64,000 nt of DNA from JAWKIJ01 sp041394325 (GTDB lineage: Bacteria; Actinomycetota; Acidimicrobiia; Acidimicrobiales; Microtrichaceae): contig JAWKIJ010000001.1 of NCBI GenBank assembly GCA_041394325.1, positions 2,046,001 through 2,110,000 on the forward strand, written 5' to 3'. A program made the translations under genes and the position numbers. Of the stretch, positions 62,826-64,000 are shown one piece after another. The notes beneath the pieces were generated by a model. The model did not search any database and had not been told where the DNA came from. It saw nothing but the letters and a program-made list of their open reading frames with translations. How positions within the stretch are numbered: the first letter of the stretch is position 1; each line of letters begins with the position of its first letter.

Positions 62826-63062
62826 GTGAATCGACAACGATTGGCGCAGGTTGCCACGCGTATCGGGATTCGGAAGAACGCCTATTCGTTCGGTTCCGGA
62901 CATCCACCCAACTGCTATGTGCTCACCCTCGAGCGCGGCGGCTGGCGCTACTACGTCAGTGACCAGGGTGAGCGTACCGAGGAGCTGTTCTTCGATACCG
63001 AGGACGAGGCCTGCGACCATCTGCTCAACGCGCTGATCCGCGATCCGTACACGCGGCAGTAG
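62826..63062 (+). CDS. Small protein of unknown function (78 residues)
   Basis: Sequence sections: QRLAQVATRIGIRKNAYSFG, HPPNCYVLTLERGGWRYYVS and LFFDTEDEACDHLLNALIRD, ending PYTRQ. The pattern YVL-x-GGW-x-YYVSxxGxRTxExxFDTEDEACxxLL recalls small actinobacterial proteins found next to toxin/immunity genes (by memory, not by search). No signal peptide, one Cys in each half. GTG start with GGAG about 11 nt upstream; a strong promoter precedes it by 75 nt. It is the only small ORF beside the radical SAM genes, but it lacks the leader/core look of a RiPP precursor. Confidence 0.65.
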   Translation: MNRQRLAQVATRIGIRKNAYSFGSGHPPNCYVLTLERGGWRYYVSDQGERTEELFFDTEDEACDHLLNALIRDPYTRQ

Positions 63063-63095
63063 CCCCGCACCCGCTCGGCACTGCCCGGACGCGAC

Positions 63096-63134
63096 TGCGG
63101 CCCGCCCACGCCCTCGGGCGATGAGCGGGCCGCA
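63096..63134. terminator. Hairpin between convergent genes
   Basis: TGCGGCCCGC (63096-63105) pairs with GCGGGCCGCA (63125-63134), a perfect 10-bp stem, with a further GCCC/GGGC pairing inside the loop. It lies between two converging stop codons and can serve both directions. No T run on either side. Confidence 0.7.
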
Positions 63135-63145
63135 CGGTCGGTCCG

Positions 63146-64000
63146 TCAGGTGTTGGGCGCCTGGCCGACGCTGAGGACCGCAGCGCCGATCCCGACGCAG
63201 TCGCCACCGCCGGCGACTTCCACCTCGAAGCTGGTCCGGCCGGCCGGCAACAGGTCGGTCACGTCGTGGATATCGGTATCCCAGAGGCTTCCGATGCTGA
63301 ACGCCGGGCCCGACTGCGGGTCGCTGCCATCGAGGGTGCCGCTGGCGTCACGGTTGGTGGCCCGCGGAACTCGATGCTCTCCGATGCATTCGACTGGCCG
63401 TCCGCTCCGACCAGCAACAGGGACGCCGGTCCGCCGACGCTGGTGAAGTCGCCGAACGTCCTGAGGATCTTCGAGTCGTCGTCGGTGTTGGTGTCGAAGC
63501 TGAAGTCGCTCCTCACCTGGGCGTTGGAGCCGCCACCCACGTAGAACACCACCAGGCTCGCCCCGTCGGTGAGCGGGATGTCGCCGTAGGGGTTCTCGTC
63601 GGGTCGGGTGGACCCCCGTGGTGGGTTCGACACGGTGTAGGTGCCGTTGCCGGCGACCAACGAGGTCACGTCCGCCGCATACCCCATCGTGCCCTGGTCG
63701 TTCCAGCACAGGGTCCCGGACGGCTTCGCACTCACGTCGGCCGACACCGGTGTGCCCTGGAACGTGACGGTGTTGGGCGGGGTCGAACCGTCGTGCAGGA
63801 TGCCCCACACGAGTACGGCCCGACCGACCGTGGCGCCCTCGGGAACGCCGGTCAGGGTGATCGTGCCCGACTCACGGTTGCGAAGGCCCGTGCCGGCACC
63901 GGTGACGCCGCAGGGGTTGCAGTTGGTCTCCAGTCCGATCGCCACGGTCTGGGCCGACGGTCCCGCCTGGGCCGCGTTGGTCGCGGTCGCCACGGCCGAC
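63146..64000 (-). CDS. Secreted Ala/Thr/Gly-rich beta protein, 5' end outside the window, one frameshift
   Basis: At least 284 residues; the reading frame runs off the window edge (SAVATATNAAQAGPSAQTVA), where an Ala-rich stretch may be the end of a signal peptide. Beta-strand-rich: GTITLTGVPEGATVGRAVLV, NTVTFQGTPVSADVSAKPSG, YAADVTSLVAGNGTYTVSNP, GASLVVFYVGGGSNAQVRSD. Two cysteines in NCNPCGVTG, one in TLCWND, one in GGGDCVGIG. The frame breaks near 63370 in a GGG run; repair gives ESIEFRGATNRDASGTLDGS. The overall form resembles extracellular DUF3344-like domains (inference). Surface or secreted location is likely. Confidence 0.7.

Noticed and set aside
62826..63062. RiPP precursor peptide for the radical SAM enzymes
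   Set aside because: The 78-residue protein looks like a folded domain throughout, with no leader/core division or Cys/Gly-rich core; it stays only a possible partner.
1..64000. tRNA, rRNA, riboswitch, insertion sequence or prophage genes
   Set aside because: Intergenic gaps are short (mostly below 240 bp) and none shows cloverleaf, rRNA or transposase features that I can recognise.

Overview
The window is high-GC actinobacterial DNA. The combination of NucS, a multifunctional Kgd, UvrD2, an MshB-like deacetylase, a DUF222-HNH nuclease, WS/DGAT and many start codons placed 6-9 nt behind a TAnnnT box points to Actinomycetota. The class Acidimicrobiia (Ilumatobacter-like) is my best guess from protein style; I could not run a search. 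No rRNA, tRNA, CRISPR array, insertion sequence or phage gene was seen. Gene density is about 95%, and nearly all of it is core metabolism.

Layout. 1-8.6 kb: nitronate monooxygenase (cut by the window edge), a polysaccharide flippase, a GNAT-like protein, a geranylgeranyl-reductase-type flavoprotein, a WS/DGAT acyltransferase, a VanW-family protein, a MaoC-like dehydratase and NucS. 8.7-14.3 kb: TypA, a UbiB/ABC1 kinase, CysQ and a DUF222-HNH protein. 14.4-25 kb: a glycogen locus, glgA-glgC-malQ::glgB-GH57 on the plus strand, facing glgP on the minus strand. 25-31 kb: a thioesterase, a LigD-type primase/polymerase, a glycosyltransferase and the sulfate-activation operon cysDNC with a palindromic operator candidate. 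31-44 kb: EttA, an unusual NYN-S1-lysine-rich protein, a HAD hydrolase, a lipoprotein, Kgd, exonuclease III, a hotdog thioesterase and UvrD2. 44-52 kb: a PH/SHOCT membrane protein, a penicillin-acylase-family hydrolase, a FemAB-like transferase with a polysaccharide deacetylase, galactokinase, an alpha-methylacyl-CoA racemase and an MshB-like deacetylase. 52-58.3 kb: the menaquinone genes menF, menD, menC, menB and menE. 58.3-64 kb: three radical SAM proteins, a small conserved-looking protein and a truncated secreted protein.

How the parts work together. GlgC makes ADP-glucose, GlgA elongates, the MalQ::GlgB polypeptide remodels and branches, GlgP degrades, and a GH57 protein sits with them. 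CysD, CysN and CysC convert sulfate to PAPS; CysQ, 15 kb away, removes the by-product PAP. The men genes build the naphthoquinone head group from chorismate; the geranylgeranyl reductase near 3 kb could saturate the prenyl tail.

Two global points decide many calls. First, more than twenty genes carry one or more 1-2 nt indels, mostly in short G/C runs, including essential genes (typA, menaquinone-independent housekeeping genes, ettA, uvrD2). I read these as sequence errors and annotate the genes as whole loci. Second, starts in this genome often follow TAnnnT by 6-9 nt with no Shine-Dalgarno sequence (leaderless transcripts). I used this rule to choose several starts, for example in glgP and in the first radical SAM gene.
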